A DNA stretch of 64,000 bases, from positions 1-64,000 of the forward strand of contig JAMLGK010000015.1 in NCBI GenBank assembly GCA_023957995.1, read 5' to 3'. The stretch comes from Microthrixaceae bacterium. GTDB taxonomy: Bacteria; Actinomycetota; Acidimicrobiia; Acidimicrobiales; Microtrichaceae. A program made the translations under genes and the position numbers. The notes under the pieces were generated by a model that ran no database searches, was not told the DNA's origin, and was given only the letters and a program-made list of their open reading frames with translations. Below, one piece after another: positions 27,427 through 35,563 of the stretch (within the stretch, counting starts at the first letter, position 1; each line of letters opens with the position of its first letter).

Positions 27427-28425
27427 ATGGCGGTCACGACCGAACCCACCGGAACCACTGCGGACACACCTCCTGAGGAGGCGAGGGACCCCGCATCGCT
27501 CGGATCGGCGATGCGCGTGCGGATTCCCGGTTCCGATGTGAGCGTGGGTCCGGTCGGCTACCTGGCCGAGGAACGCCAGCGCCTCGAATCCCTCACCTGG
27601 GACAACTTCGACGTTCAGCGCTGTTCCGCCACCATCGGCGCGGAGCTCTCGGGCATCGACATCACCGGCGAGCTCGCCGACGAGGAGGTCGCCGACATAG
27701 CGAAGGCCCTCGCCGACTACAAGGTCATCTTCTTCCGTGACCAACCACTGTCCGCACGACAGCACGTGGACTTCGCCCGCCGGTTCGGTGAGCTGGAGAT
27801 ACATCCGTTCATCCCCTCCAACACCGGGGTGCCCGAGTTGGTGCGTTTCGCCAAGTCGGCCGACGTGGGTGGCTACGAGAACGGATGGCACCACGACGTG
27901 ACCTGGCGCGAGACGCCTTCGAAGGGGGCCGTCCTGCATGCGCTGGAGGTTCCCGCGACCGGCGGCGACACGGTGTTCTCCGACGCCTATGCAGCCCTCG
28001 ACGCCCTCGACGACGACCTGCGCGGGCGCATCGATGACCTGGTGGCGGTCCATGACTTCGCCAAGGTGTTCGGCCACGGGATGTCGGCCGAGGAGCGGGC
28101 CACCATGCGCGAGAAGTACCCGCTGGTCGAACACCCGGTCATCACCACACACGACATCACCGGCCGGGACCTGTTGTATGTGAACCGCTTCTTCGTGTCC
28201 CACATCGCCGGAATGGATCCAGACGCCAGCACCGAGTTGATCGACGAGCTCTGCAAGCCGTTCGCCCTGCTCGAACACCAGGCGCGGTTCCGCTGGGAAC
28301 CCGATTCGGTCGCCTTCTGGGACAACCGTGCCGTGCAGCACTACGCGTGCAGCGACTACTGGCCCGATGTGCGGGTGATGGAACGGGCGAGCATCATCGG
28401 CTCGCGCCCCAGCCGCGCCCGTTGA
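27427..28425 (+). CDS. TauD/TfdA family Fe(II)/2-oxoglutarate dioxygenase
   Basis: A 332-aa dioxygenase. The iron-binding His-x-Asp is in 'NGWHHDVTWRETPSKGAVLHA' and the distal His in 'DNRAVQHYACSDYW'. The Arg that binds 2-oxoglutarate is in the following 'VRVMERASI'. 'ADYKVIFFRDQPLSARQHVDFARRFG' is the standard early helix-strand. These enzymes hydroxylate taurine, alkyl sulfates, aryloxyalkanoates and similar compounds; the substrate here is open. The ATG at 27427 follows CGAGGAG. It stands alone, convergent with the EthD gene 11 bp away. Confidence 0.94.
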   Translation: MAVTTEPTGTTADTPPEEARDPASLGSAMRVRIPGSDVSVGPVGYLAEERQRLESLTWDNFDVQRCSATIGAELSGIDITGELADEEVADIAKALADYKVIFFRDQPLSARQHVDFARRFGELEIHPFIPSNTGVPELVRFAKSADVGGYENGWHHDVTWRETPSKGAVLHALEVPATGGDTVFSDAYAALDALDDDLRGRIDDLVAVHDFAKVFGHGMSAEERATMREKYPLVEHPVITTHDITGRDLLYVNRFFVSHIAGMDPDASTELIDELCKPFALLEHQARFRWEPDSVAFWDNRAVQHYACSDYWPDVRVMERASIIGSRPSRAR

Positions 28426-28436
28426 CCGGGGGCCGA

Positions 28437-29150
28437 TCAGAGCGGCTCGAAGAGGTATTCGCTCATGGCGAGCGATCGCAACGACGACAGGTCGAACAGT
28501 TGGGTCACACTGTCGAGCATCACGGTGAGGTTCTCCTCGCCCACCTCGGCTCCACCGTGGAACTCGATCGGGTCCGACACGACCTCGATGTCCGGCCAGC
28601 ACTCCATCACGATTCCGTCGATGGGCGGAGCCCCACGGGTGACCGGGTGGACCACCGAGTTGCGCACGTAGTGCACCCGCGGCTGCACCTCACCCGACAT
28701 CGGGGACTGATGGTCGTACCAGAACTCACGGAACGTCCGGGGATCGAACCGGGGATTGCGGTGCACCAGAGCGACCGTCGAGATACCCGGTGAGCGCTTG
28801 CCGGGGACCGGATCGCCGTGATGGTCACCCTGTCGGTCGCCCGAACCGAACTCGGCCTCGCTGACGAGGTAGCCCGCCCGCCGCACCCCGAGTCCGTCCA
28901 ACACCGACTCGACCGCGGCGCGGTCGTCGTGCGCGTCCAGCCAGAGCGACACGACCGCACGGTAGGGAAGCTCGCCTCCCGGGCAAGGCGCCGGGCCGGC
29001 TATCGGGGCAAGGTCGTCGTCGAGGTGCAGCGACACATTCCGCGCCCCGGCGCCGAGCAGTTCCGGCACCACCGTCCCCGAATAGCGAACCCGGAGCTCA
29101 CCGCCCTCGAGCGATGGTCGGTCCCAGATCACGTATACGAGCTTCTCCAC
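28437..29150 (-). CDS. EthD-domain protein
   Basis: A 237-aa ferredoxin-like-fold protein of the EthD/dimeric alpha-beta-barrel group. 'KLVYVIWDRPS' opens the first repeat, and the second half has the clearer EthD signature 'ALVHRNPRFDPRTFREFWYDHQSP' with 'VHYVRNSVVHPVT'. EthD proteins accompany P450 and other monooxygenase pathways, though their role is not settled. The GTG start at 29150 has no ribosome site but has TAGGTT 6 nt upstream, suggesting a leaderless message. It follows the pirin-fragment gene on the same strand. Confidence 0.85.
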   Translation of the reverse strand: MEKLVYVIWDRPSLEGGELRVRYSGTVVPELLGAGARNVSLHLDDDLAPIAGPAPCPGGELPYRAVVSLWLDAHDDRAAVESVLDGLGVRRAGYLVSEAEFGSGDRQGDHHGDPVPGKRSPGISTVALVHRNPRFDPRTFREFWYDHQSPMSGEVQPRVHYVRNSVVHPVTRGAPPIDGIVMECWPDIEVVSDPIEFHGGAEVGEENLTVMLDSVTQLFDLSSLRSLAMSEYLFEPL

Positions 29151-29156
29151 GATCGG

Positions 29157-29162
29157 AACCTA
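29157..29162 (-). promoter_or_regulatory. Leaderless -10 element of the EthD gene
   Basis: On the minus strand TAGGTT is followed by 6 nt (CCGATC) and the GTG start at 29150. No Shine-Dalgarno sequence is seen. Confidence 0.5.
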
Positions 29163-29226
29163 ACGGCTGACGTCGGACGCCGCTGGGCAACGGGACGATC
29201 GCTGGCACCGGAGCCGGGCCGGAGAG

Positions 29227-29586
29227 CTACGCCGGATTCCAGGGCCGTCGCGGCGCGGCTACCCGGGCCAGCTCCGAACCCGGGTCTCCGAACCGTTCGT
29301 CGCCGTCGTTCCAGGCGTCGGCCGCCCGGTCGACCTCGCCGTTGTCGCGTGCCACGAAGTTCCACCAGATCAGCGGTCGTGTCTCGAAGGGGACACCGCC
29401 CAGCAGCATGAGTCGGACCGAACCGGTGGCCACCAGCGGGATCTCGTCGGGTCCCGGCCCGAGGTAGGCCAGCTTTCCGGGCACCACCGCCGTTTCGCCG
29501 ACCGACACCTCCCCGGCCATGACGATGATGGCGTGTTCATCGTCGGGGCGGACCGGCACGACACATGGTCCACGACCCAGAACCAT
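29227..29586 (-). CDS. Pirin C-terminal domain, N-terminal half missing
   Basis: A 119-aa protein matching only the second cupin of pirins: 'DDEHAIIVMAGEVSVGETAV', 'KLAYLGPGPDEIPL', and 'LMLLGGVPFETRPLIWWNFVARDN'. Whole pirins are about 230-300 aa and bind metal through the first cupin (HPHRG and EHxDS-type motifs). Those motifs are absent here and in the open frame upstream, which reads low-complexity RAALRRRPG-type sequence. It may be a free-standing domain or the remnant of a broken pirin. ATG at 29586 is the first plausible start, with GGGG upstream. It follows the SnoaL-like gene on the same strand. Confidence 0.6.
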   Translation of the reverse strand: MVLGRGPCVVPVRPDDEHAIIVMAGEVSVGETAVVPGKLAYLGPGPDEIPLVATGSVRLMLLGGVPFETRPLIWWNFVARDNGEVDRAADAWNDGDERFGDPGSELARVAAPRRPWNPA

Positions 29587-29648
29587 CTCGACCCCGAAGT
29601 GCTCATGGCCCGGCCTCCGACGGAGTGCAGCCCGTTGCGCGCTCTGCG

Positions 29649-30113
29649 CTACCCGTTCTGATCAGCCGGCGTGATCCGCAGCGAATCGAACTCCCAGAAG
29701 GCACGCAGGCTACCGATGAGCCCCCGGTCATCGACCAGGTAGATCGCCACCACATCCACGGCGGCCTTCGAGCCGTCCGGGAACGTCGTGGTGATGGTGA
29801 GCTCATTGGCCACCTCGTGGCCACCGGCGCGTGAGCCACGCAGTTCCATGTGCACCGGGTTCGGCGCGATCACCGTGTCCCAGAAGGCGCCGATGGCCTC
29901 CTTGCCCGAGTGACCCTCGCCGGACTCGTCGAGCGGCGAGGGTCCGACCGGATCCTGGACCACCGCGTCATCGCGGAACAACGCCAACCATGCCGCGCGG
30001 TCCCCTGCGTGGACCGCTGCGCGCGAACGGAGCGACGCCGCGCGCGCCGACCTGTCGCCATCGGCGGGCATCGGTGGGTCGAGGTGGTTCGGTGCATCCG
30101 GGCGGTCGTTCAT
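29649..30113 (-). CDS. SnoaL-like NTF2-fold protein
   Basis: A 154-aa NTF2-fold protein. 'LRSRAAVHAGDRAAWLALFRDDAVVQDPVGPSP' (about 28-60) is the helix-plus-pocket start common in SnoaL-like and ketosteroid-isomerase-like proteins, followed by 'HSGKEAIGAFWDTVIAP' and 'VDVVAIYLVDDRGLIGSLRAFWEFDS'. The ATG at 30113 overlaps the stop of the LLM gene (ATGA), so the two are translationally coupled. Ketosteroid-isomerase-type catalysis or ligand binding are both possible; I see no decisive catalytic pair. Confidence 0.82.
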   Translation of the reverse strand: MNDRPDAPNHLDPPMPADGDRSARAASLRSRAAVHAGDRAAWLALFRDDAVVQDPVGPSPLDESGEGHSGKEAIGAFWDTVIAPNPVHMELRGSRAGGHEVANELTITTTFPDGSKAAVDVVAIYLVDDRGLIGSLRAFWEFDSLRITPADQNG

Positions 30114-31012
30114 CGTGCGACATCCTTTTCGCGGAGTGGCCTGATCACGGTGTCGGCGAACCACTCGATCGAATCGAGCTGGTGCTGCGGATCGCCCGGG
30201 TCTCCACCGGAGAAGAACCACGGGATCGTGATCACATCGGTCAGGCCGATCTCCGCCAGGCCAGCCATGTCATCGACCGTCGCCGGGACCATCGGGGTCG
30301 CCTTGATCTCGAACGGATCACCGGACCGCCCCGCCTCGTCGAGGGCAGAGCGGATCCTCCCAACCAGTTCGCGGAGATCGTCGGGAGAGACCTGCGCCCC
30401 GATCCAACCGTCGCCGAGCCGAGCCGCGCGACGGATGCCTGCGTCGCTGTGGCCTCCGACATACACCGGTACCGGGTGTTCGGGGGGTGGGTGTGGTTCC
30501 ATTCGGAGTCGGCCGAACTCGTACTGATCGCCGTGGTATTCCACGTAGCCGCCGGACATGACCTTGCGCATGATCTCGATCTGTTCGTCGAGCCGCTTCC
30601 CACGGGTGCGCATCTCCTGACCGAGCCACTCGAATTCCTCGGGTATCCAGCTGAGGCCCACCCCGATGCCGACGCGGCCGGGGAACATCGCAGCGATCGA
30701 ACCGACCGACTTGGCCACCAGGAGTGGTTCCCGCAGCGGGGTCTTGAGCACGTTGGTGTAGAGCCCGAGCCTCTCGGTTACCGCACCGACCGCCGGCAGG
30801 CCCACGAGTGGATCGACGAACGGCGAGTCGTCGGCCCAGAACCGCGATCCGTCGGACGTGAACGGGTAGTCCGCAGACACCTCTTCGGGATAGAAGACCG
30901 AGTCGGGGAACGCGACGGAGTCCCATCCGGCGGCCTCCGCTGCACGGGCCAGAGGCAGCACGCTCTCCGGTGGGGTCATTGCGAGCGCGAGCGTGAACTT
31001 CAAGTCCTTCAT
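30110..31012 (-). CDS. LLM-class F420-dependent oxidoreductase (Rv2161c-type)
   Basis: A 300-aa luciferase-like TIM-barrel enzyme. 'ARAAEAAGWDSVAFPDSVFYP', 'GLYTNVLKTPLREPLLVAKSVGSIAAMF' and 'GRVGIGVGLSWIPEEFEWLG' follow the pattern of the actinobacterial TIGR03619-type proteins, which are expected to use F420. 'VPVYVGGHSDAGIRRAARLGDGWIG' closes the barrel. The ATG at 31012 follows AAGGGG and fits the family start. It overlaps the downstream SnoaL-like gene, which suggests a shared substrate. Confidence 0.9.
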   Translation of the reverse strand: MKDLKFTLALAMTPPESVLPLARAAEAAGWDSVAFPDSVFYPEEVSADYPFTSDGSRFWADDSPFVDPLVGLPAVGAVTERLGLYTNVLKTPLREPLLVAKSVGSIAAMFPGRVGIGVGLSWIPEEFEWLGQEMRTRGKRLDEQIEIMRKVMSGGYVEYHGDQYEFGRLRMEPHPPPEHPVPVYVGGHSDAGIRRAARLGDGWIGAQVSPDDLRELVGRIRSALDEAGRSGDPFEIKATPMVPATVDDMAGLAEIGLTDVITIPWFFSGGDPGDPQHQLDSIEWFADTVIRPLREKDVAR

Positions 31013-31161
31013 CCCCTTGTTCCGCACCGGGCACGATCGCACGGCACAGGGGACCACGGACCCGGCCCCCGGCCGCCGATCCTACATTGGGGCGTGGCGG
31101 GCATCCGGAGCCGCACGGCCCCGTTCGCCGGGCGGTATCGGCTGGCGAACGGCCGAGTGTT

Positions 31162-32019
31162 TCACAACTGGAGCGGACCGGTTCCGGCGACGCATGCGTT
31201 GCGGAGACCGCCGATCACCTCGGCGCCCGACACGATCGTGTCCCCGGGGGCCAGGAACCGGTTGCGCGCCACCCCCACCCCTGACGGTGTGCCGGTGAAG
31301 ATCAGGTCCCCACTGTCCAACGCGCAGATCGACGAGAGATATGAGATCAGCACCGGGACCGAGAAGATGAGGTCGTCGGTGCGTGAGTCCTGCATCCGTT
31401 CACCGCTCACCTCGCACCACAGACCGATGTCGTCGGGGTCGTCGAACGCGTCCGGCGACACCAGCGCCGGACCGGTCGGCCCGTATCCCGTGAAGCTCTT
31501 GGCCAGGGAGAACTGGGGCCGATCCCCCGCTCCCTGCAACAACCGGTCCGATATGTCCTGGCCGAGGGTGAGCCCGGCCACCGAACCCCACGCATCCTCG
31601 ACCGACACCCCGACGGTGGGGCCTCCGATCACCACGACGAGTTCCACCTCCCAGTCCACCGCCTCACCGGACAGCGCCACGTCCGAGCTGGGACCGCTGA
31701 TGCAGCTGGGGAACTTGGTGAACGTGAGCGGCGCCTCCGGCTCGGCCATCCCGGTCTCGGCTGCGTGTGCCCGGTAGTTGAGTCCGATGCCGAAGACCTG
31801 GTTGGGGCGGGGCACCGGTGGCCCCAACAGGGTCCCGTCGAGTGGGCCACCCGGGGCGGAGGCTCCGCACTCACCCTGCAGGGCGTGCAACTCGCCATGG
31901 CGGGAAACCGCTGCCATCGGGTCGGCCAGTCCCGGATCCCCCGAGAGACCGGCCAGGTCGTACCAGGAGCCCTCGTGGTCGAGCGCGGCCCGCCCTTCGA
32001 CGTTGATCAGACGGAACAT
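31162..32019 (-). CDS. Fumarylacetoacetate hydrolase family protein
   Basis: A 285-aa FAH-family enzyme. The metal-binding acidic cluster is in 'VDWEVELVVVIGGPTVGVS' with the later Asp in 'GLTLGQDISDRLLQ'. 'QVFGIGLNYRAHAAETGM' and 'SGDLIFTGTPSGVGVARNRFLAPGD' are family hallmarks. Members hydrolyse C-C bonds of acylpyruvates or hydrate/decarboxylate aromatic meta-cleavage products. The ATG at 32019 follows GAGGAG. It starts 29 bp after the antiporter gene on the same strand, so they may be co-transcribed despite unrelated roles. Confidence 0.93.
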   Translation of the reverse strand: MFRLINVEGRAALDHEGSWYDLAGLSGDPGLADPMAAVSRHGELHALQGECGASAPGGPLDGTLLGPPVPRPNQVFGIGLNYRAHAAETGMAEPEAPLTFTKFPSCISGPSSDVALSGEAVDWEVELVVVIGGPTVGVSVEDAWGSVAGLTLGQDISDRLLQGAGDRPQFSLAKSFTGYGPTGPALVSPDAFDDPDDIGLWCEVSGERMQDSRTDDLIFSVPVLISYLSSICALDSGDLIFTGTPSGVGVARNRFLAPGDTIVSGAEVIGGLRNACVAGTGPLQL

Positions 32020-32048
32020 GGTTGGACTCCTCGCTCGGGTGGTGACAT

Positions 32049-33554
32049 TCAGCGCTCCGGGTGGGAGTCGCCGTGGGGATCTCCCTCGTCGGTGGCGGCC
32101 ATGAGCACGGAGCGACTCCAGTTCTCGAGCTCGTCGAGATCACAGTCGCGCGGCGCCACGAGCAGCAGGACGTCGCCCGCTTCCATGACCGTGTCCCCGT
32201 CGGGAACCACGGTGGTGTCGCGGCGGTGGATGAACGCCACCCTCGCCCCCGATGGTGGCGGAACCGACCTGAGCGTCACACGGCGCGGCTCGACCGAAGC
32301 GGGCACGGTCACCTCGACCAGATCCGCGTCGAGCGCATCGACGGGCACGATCTCCCTGGTCACCGTCACCCGCTCCGATGCCACCACTCCGAGTCGGCGG
32401 GCGAGGGTGCCGATCGTCGGGGCCTGGAGCGCCACGGAGAGGACCACCACGACGAAGGCCACATTGAAGATCACCGATCCGTCAGGATGCCCGGCGGTGA
32501 AGGGAATGGTCGCCAGTACGACCGGAACCGCACCTCGGAGCCCGGCCCAGGACACCACGGCCATCTCACGCGCCGGAATGCGCCAGAACACGAGCACCGC
32601 AGCCACCGCCAGGGGTCGTGCGACGAAGATGAGTGCTGCTGCCACGACGACCGCCACCGCCAGTTCGCCGACCAGGTTGCTGGGGAACACGAGGATGCCC
32701 AACAGGAGGAACAGCATCGCCTGTGCGGTCGCGGCCAGGCCCTCGTGGAAGTACAGCACGCCCCGACCCGACCGCCTGGCGCCGGTCAACAACACCCCGG
32801 TGAGATAGACCGCGAGGAAGCCGGATCCGCCGACCACCGCAGCCAGGCCGTAGGAGATCGCGGCGATCGCCAGGGTGATGGCACCGAGTGCCGCAGCCGC
32901 ACCTCCGGTCACGTGGTCGATGATCCATCTACCGACCCAACCCACGCCCACGCCCACGACCGCTCCCACACCGATCTGCAGGCCGAGGAACCAGAGCCAG
33001 TCGCCCACCCCGGGGTCGGCCCGCCAGACCTCCATCATGCCGATCGTGAGCAGCACGGCCACGGGGTCGTTCATGCCCGACTCGATCCGCAGCAGCGACT
33101 GGGTCCGCTCGGGTAGCGACTCCGAGCGCAGGGCCGCGAACACCGCGGCCGCGTCCGTGGAGGCAACGACCGCGCCGAGCAGCATCGCAGTGGTGGGCTC
33201 CAACCCCATCGCGAGCCAGGCGACGGCCGCCACGACACCCGCGGTTATCACGACACCGAAGGTTGCGAGGGCGCCGGCGGGTGCCCCCACCCGGCGCAGC
33301 GAAGCCACATCGGTCCCGAGACCACCCTCGAAGAGGATCACCACCAGTCCGACGACCGCGATGTTCTGCGCCAGCGCGGCGTCGTCGAAACGCACCAGGG
33401 CCAGTCCGTCGTCGGCCACGAGCATCCCGAGGCCCAGGAACATAAGGAGGCTGGGTATACGGAACCTGGAGGCCATGCTCGCGGCCACCACCCCGACCAG
33501 CAGCAGGATGCCAGCCAGCAGAAGCCCCGGGTCCACCGAGAAGCCGGTGTTCAC
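32049..33554 (-). CDS. Cation/proton antiporter, NhaP2/CvrA (CPA1) type
   Basis: A 501-aa membrane antiporter with about a dozen transmembrane helices in the first 390 residues. 'FEGGLGTDVASLRRVG' and 'VVASTDAAAVFAALR' with 'IESGMNDPVAVLLT' carry the ion-site Asp residues of CPA1 exchangers, and 'SWAGLRGAVPVVLATIPFT' is the conserved late helix. A cytoplasmic RCK_C (TrkA-C) domain follows ('PRRVTLRSVPPPSGARVAFIHRR'), as in K+/H+ antiporters CvrA/NhaP2. The GTG start at 33554 follows GGGAGG. The role is K+ or Na+ and pH homeostasis. Confidence 0.94.
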   Translation of the reverse strand: MNTGFSVDPGLLLAGILLLVGVVAASMASRFRIPSLLMFLGLGMLVADDGLALVRFDDAALAQNIAVVGLVVILFEGGLGTDVASLRRVGAPAGALATFGVVITAGVVAAVAWLAMGLEPTTAMLLGAVVASTDAAAVFAALRSESLPERTQSLLRIESGMNDPVAVLLTIGMMEVWRADPGVGDWLWFLGLQIGVGAVVGVGVGWVGRWIIDHVTGGAAAALGAITLAIAAISYGLAAVVGGSGFLAVYLTGVLLTGARRSGRGVLYFHEGLAATAQAMLFLLLGILVFPSNLVGELAVAVVVAAALIFVARPLAVAAVLVFWRIPAREMAVVSWAGLRGAVPVVLATIPFTAGHPDGSVIFNVAFVVVVLSVALQAPTIGTLARRLGVVASERVTVTREIVPVDALDADLVEVTVPASVEPRRVTLRSVPPPSGARVAFIHRRDTTVVPDGDTVMEAGDVLLLVAPRDCDLDELENWSRSVLMAATDEGDPHGDSHPER

Positions 33555-33739
33555 CGCTGGCCTCCCGACGCGCAGCCACTCGCCCGATGGGCGGGCAACC
33601 TGCTCCGGAACGGTCGCGGTGCGGGCTTCATCGCATCATTGTTGCAGTCCCGGGTAGCTCCCACGACGGCCCGCTCCGGCCGAGCGGGTGACCGGGACCC
33701 GATGGCCAGGTGACTCAGCAAATAGTAGCTTTGCACCAA

Positions 33740-33750
33740 TCGATATTCGA
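33740..33750. promoter_or_regulatory. Small dyad upstream of the amidohydrolase-marR operon
   Basis: TCGATATTCGA is an 11-bp inverted repeat in an AT-richer stretch 26 bp before the amidohydrolase ATG. It could be the operator of the MarR regulator encoded at the end of the same operon. The dyad is short. Confidence 0.3.
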
Positions 33751-33775
33751 CGGACCAACCTTCGACGGAGGGCCA

Positions 33776-35017
33776 ATGACCATCACCGACCTGGCTGAAC
33801 AGTCCACGCCCGGCATCGACGAGATGCCGCTGATCATCTCTGTGGACGACCACATCCTCGAACCGCGGGACCTGTGGCAACAGGAACTCCCGCCGTCACT
33901 GCGCGAGCGCGGGCCGCGGGTTGTGCGCGATCGGGTGGAGCTCTCCTTCAAGGGCGGCCAGTACGGCTTCGAACGCGGTGTCCCCGACGGACAGTGGTGC
34001 GACGTCTGGGTGTACGAGGACCTCGAGATGCCGACCGGACGCCTTCACGCTCCCGCCGGCATGCCCCAGGACGAGGTGATCAACGTTCCCGCCGTCTACG
34101 AGGACTTCAGGCCCGGCGCATACGAGCAGACCGCGCGGCTCGCCGACATGGATGCCAACCACGTCGAGGCCGCGGTCAACTTCCCCAACACCTTCCCCCG
34201 CTTCTGCGGACAGGGCTTCGCCGAGCGCGAGGACAAGGACCTCGCGCTGGCGTGCATCCGTATCTACAACGACTGGATGATCGATGTGTGGTCCGCTGGT
34301 GCGGGCGTCGGGCGGCTCATCCCGCTCGCGCTGGTGCCCCTGTGGGACGCCGAGCTGGCGGCCGAGGAGGTCCGCCGCTGCGCCTCCAAGGGTTGCTTCG
34401 CGATCGCCTTCTCGGAGAACCCCCACCGCCTCGGGTTCTCGAGCATGCACTCCGGTGAGTGGGATCCGCTGTGGAAGGCCTGCGACGAGACGGGCACGGT
34501 CGTGACCATGCACATCGGCTCGTCGTCACAGATGCCGAGCACGTCGCCGGACGCCCCCCTCGCGGTGAGCATGGCCCTCAGCGCGCAGAACGCCCAGGGC
34601 TCGCTCTGCGACTGGATCCTCTCGGGCACCCTCGAGCGTTTTCCCACGCTCAAGATCGTCTACGCCGAGAGCCAGATCGGCTGGATGCCCTACCTGCTCG
34701 AACGCACCGACATCGTCTGGGAGGAAGGGGTCGGTGGCGTGGATCTGCCCAATCGGCCGAGCTCGTACGTGCCCGGCCGCGTCTACGGCTGCATCTTCGA
34801 CGACCAGCACGGTCTCAACTCCAGGGACTCGGTCGGCCTGGGATCGATCCTCTTCGAGACCGACTACCCGCACGCGGACGGCACGTTCCCGCGCTCCCGG
34901 GAGGTGGCTCACCGTCTGTGTGCCACAGCCGGCATGAACGCGGACGAGACCTATGCGTTCCTCAGGGGCAATGCGATCGAGGCCTTCGGTCTCGAACGCT
35001 TCGGCATCGACAGATGA
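33776..35017 (+). CDS. Amidohydrolase family (amidohydrolase_2) protein
   Basis: A 413-aa metal-dependent hydrolase or decarboxylase of the amidohydrolase_2 (ACMSD-like) group. 'LIISVDDHILEPRDLWQ' replaces the usual HxH with DDH, 'HIGSSSQMPST' holds the middle His, and 'ILFETDYPHADGTFP' the late Asp. This D-x-H variant is common in a large actinobacterial subfamily of unknown substrate. The ATG at 33776 follows GGAGGG. Its TGA overlaps the ATG of the marR gene (ATGA), so enzyme and regulator are made together. Confidence 0.9.
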   Translation: MTITDLAEQSTPGIDEMPLIISVDDHILEPRDLWQQELPPSLRERGPRVVRDRVELSFKGGQYGFERGVPDGQWCDVWVYEDLEMPTGRLHAPAGMPQDEVINVPAVYEDFRPGAYEQTARLADMDANHVEAAVNFPNTFPRFCGQGFAEREDKDLALACIRIYNDWMIDVWSAGAGVGRLIPLALVPLWDAELAAEEVRRCASKGCFAIAFSENPHRLGFSSMHSGEWDPLWKACDETGTVVTMHIGSSSQMPSTSPDAPLAVSMALSAQNAQGSLCDWILSGTLERFPTLKIVYAESQIGWMPYLLERTDIVWEEGVGGVDLPNRPSSYVPGRVYGCIFDDQHGLNSRDSVGLGSILFETDYPHADGTFPRSREVAHRLCATAGMNADETYAFLRGNAIEAFGLERFGIDR

Positions 35018-35496
35018 GCTCCGGGGCAGGGGGCTCCGTGCAGTCGCCCGCATGGACCGCCGATGTCGGAATGACCGAGGACGAGGTGGGGCTGCTGACG
35101 CGACTGGTCCGCCTCAACATGGTCGTGACCCAGGTCCTCGACCAACTCGTCGGGGTCCACGGATCCAGTGTGGCGGACTTCCTCGTACTGGCGACCGTTC
35201 GGCGCGGGATCTCCTCCCCTGCAGAGCTGTGCGAGGTGCTGGGTCGCACGACCGGCGGCATGAGCCTCACCATCGACCGCCTGGTCGGCGACGGCCTGGT
35301 CCAGCGACGACCCGACCCGGTCGACCGACGCCGCATCGTCGTGGAGCTGACCGAAGCCGGCCGGCAACAGGCCGAAGCGGTGAACCGGGCGCTGCATGAC
35401 TGGGAGGCGGGAATGGACCTCGGCGAGGCGACCAGGACCCGCATCGAGACCCACATCGACGAGGTCACCCAGCTGGTGACACGCCACCGGCCCTGA
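35014..35496 (+). CDS. MarR family transcriptional regulator
   Basis: A 160-aa winged-helix regulator. 'FLVLATVRRGISSPAELCEVLGRTTGGMSLTIDRLVGDGLVQRR' (about 54-97) is the helix-turn-helix and 'PDPVDRRRIVVELTEAGRQQ' the wing, both standard for MarR proteins that bind small phenolic or lipid ligands. The start overlaps the amidohydrolase stop. It probably senses the substrate or product of that enzyme and represses its promoter; the dyad at 33740 is a candidate site. Confidence 0.93.
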   Translation: MSSGAGGSVQSPAWTADVGMTEDEVGLLTRLVRLNMVVTQVLDQLVGVHGSSVADFLVLATVRRGISSPAELCEVLGRTTGGMSLTIDRLVGDGLVQRRPDPVDRRRIVVELTEAGRQQAEAVNRALHDWEAGMDLGEATRTRIETHIDEVTQLVTRHRP

Positions 35497-35533
35497 GCCC
35501 TGGCGGCGGACGTGGGCGGCTGGCCGACGCTCT

Positions 35534-35558
35534 CCCTCATCGGGCCCCCGCCCGAGGG
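35534..35558. terminator. GC-rich stem-loop between convergent genes
   Basis: TCGGGC (35540-35545) and GCCCGA (35550-35555) pair around CCCC, and flanking CCCT/AGGG can lengthen the stem. It lies between the convergent marR and alpha/beta-hydrolase genes. No T-run is present. Confidence 0.45.
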
Positions 35559-35563
35559 ACCCA

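Noticed and set aside
29587-29648. N-terminal half of the pirin in the upstream frame
   Set aside because: Reading back in frame gives only Arg/Ala-rich sequence with none of the pirin metal-binding motifs before the preceding gene is reached.
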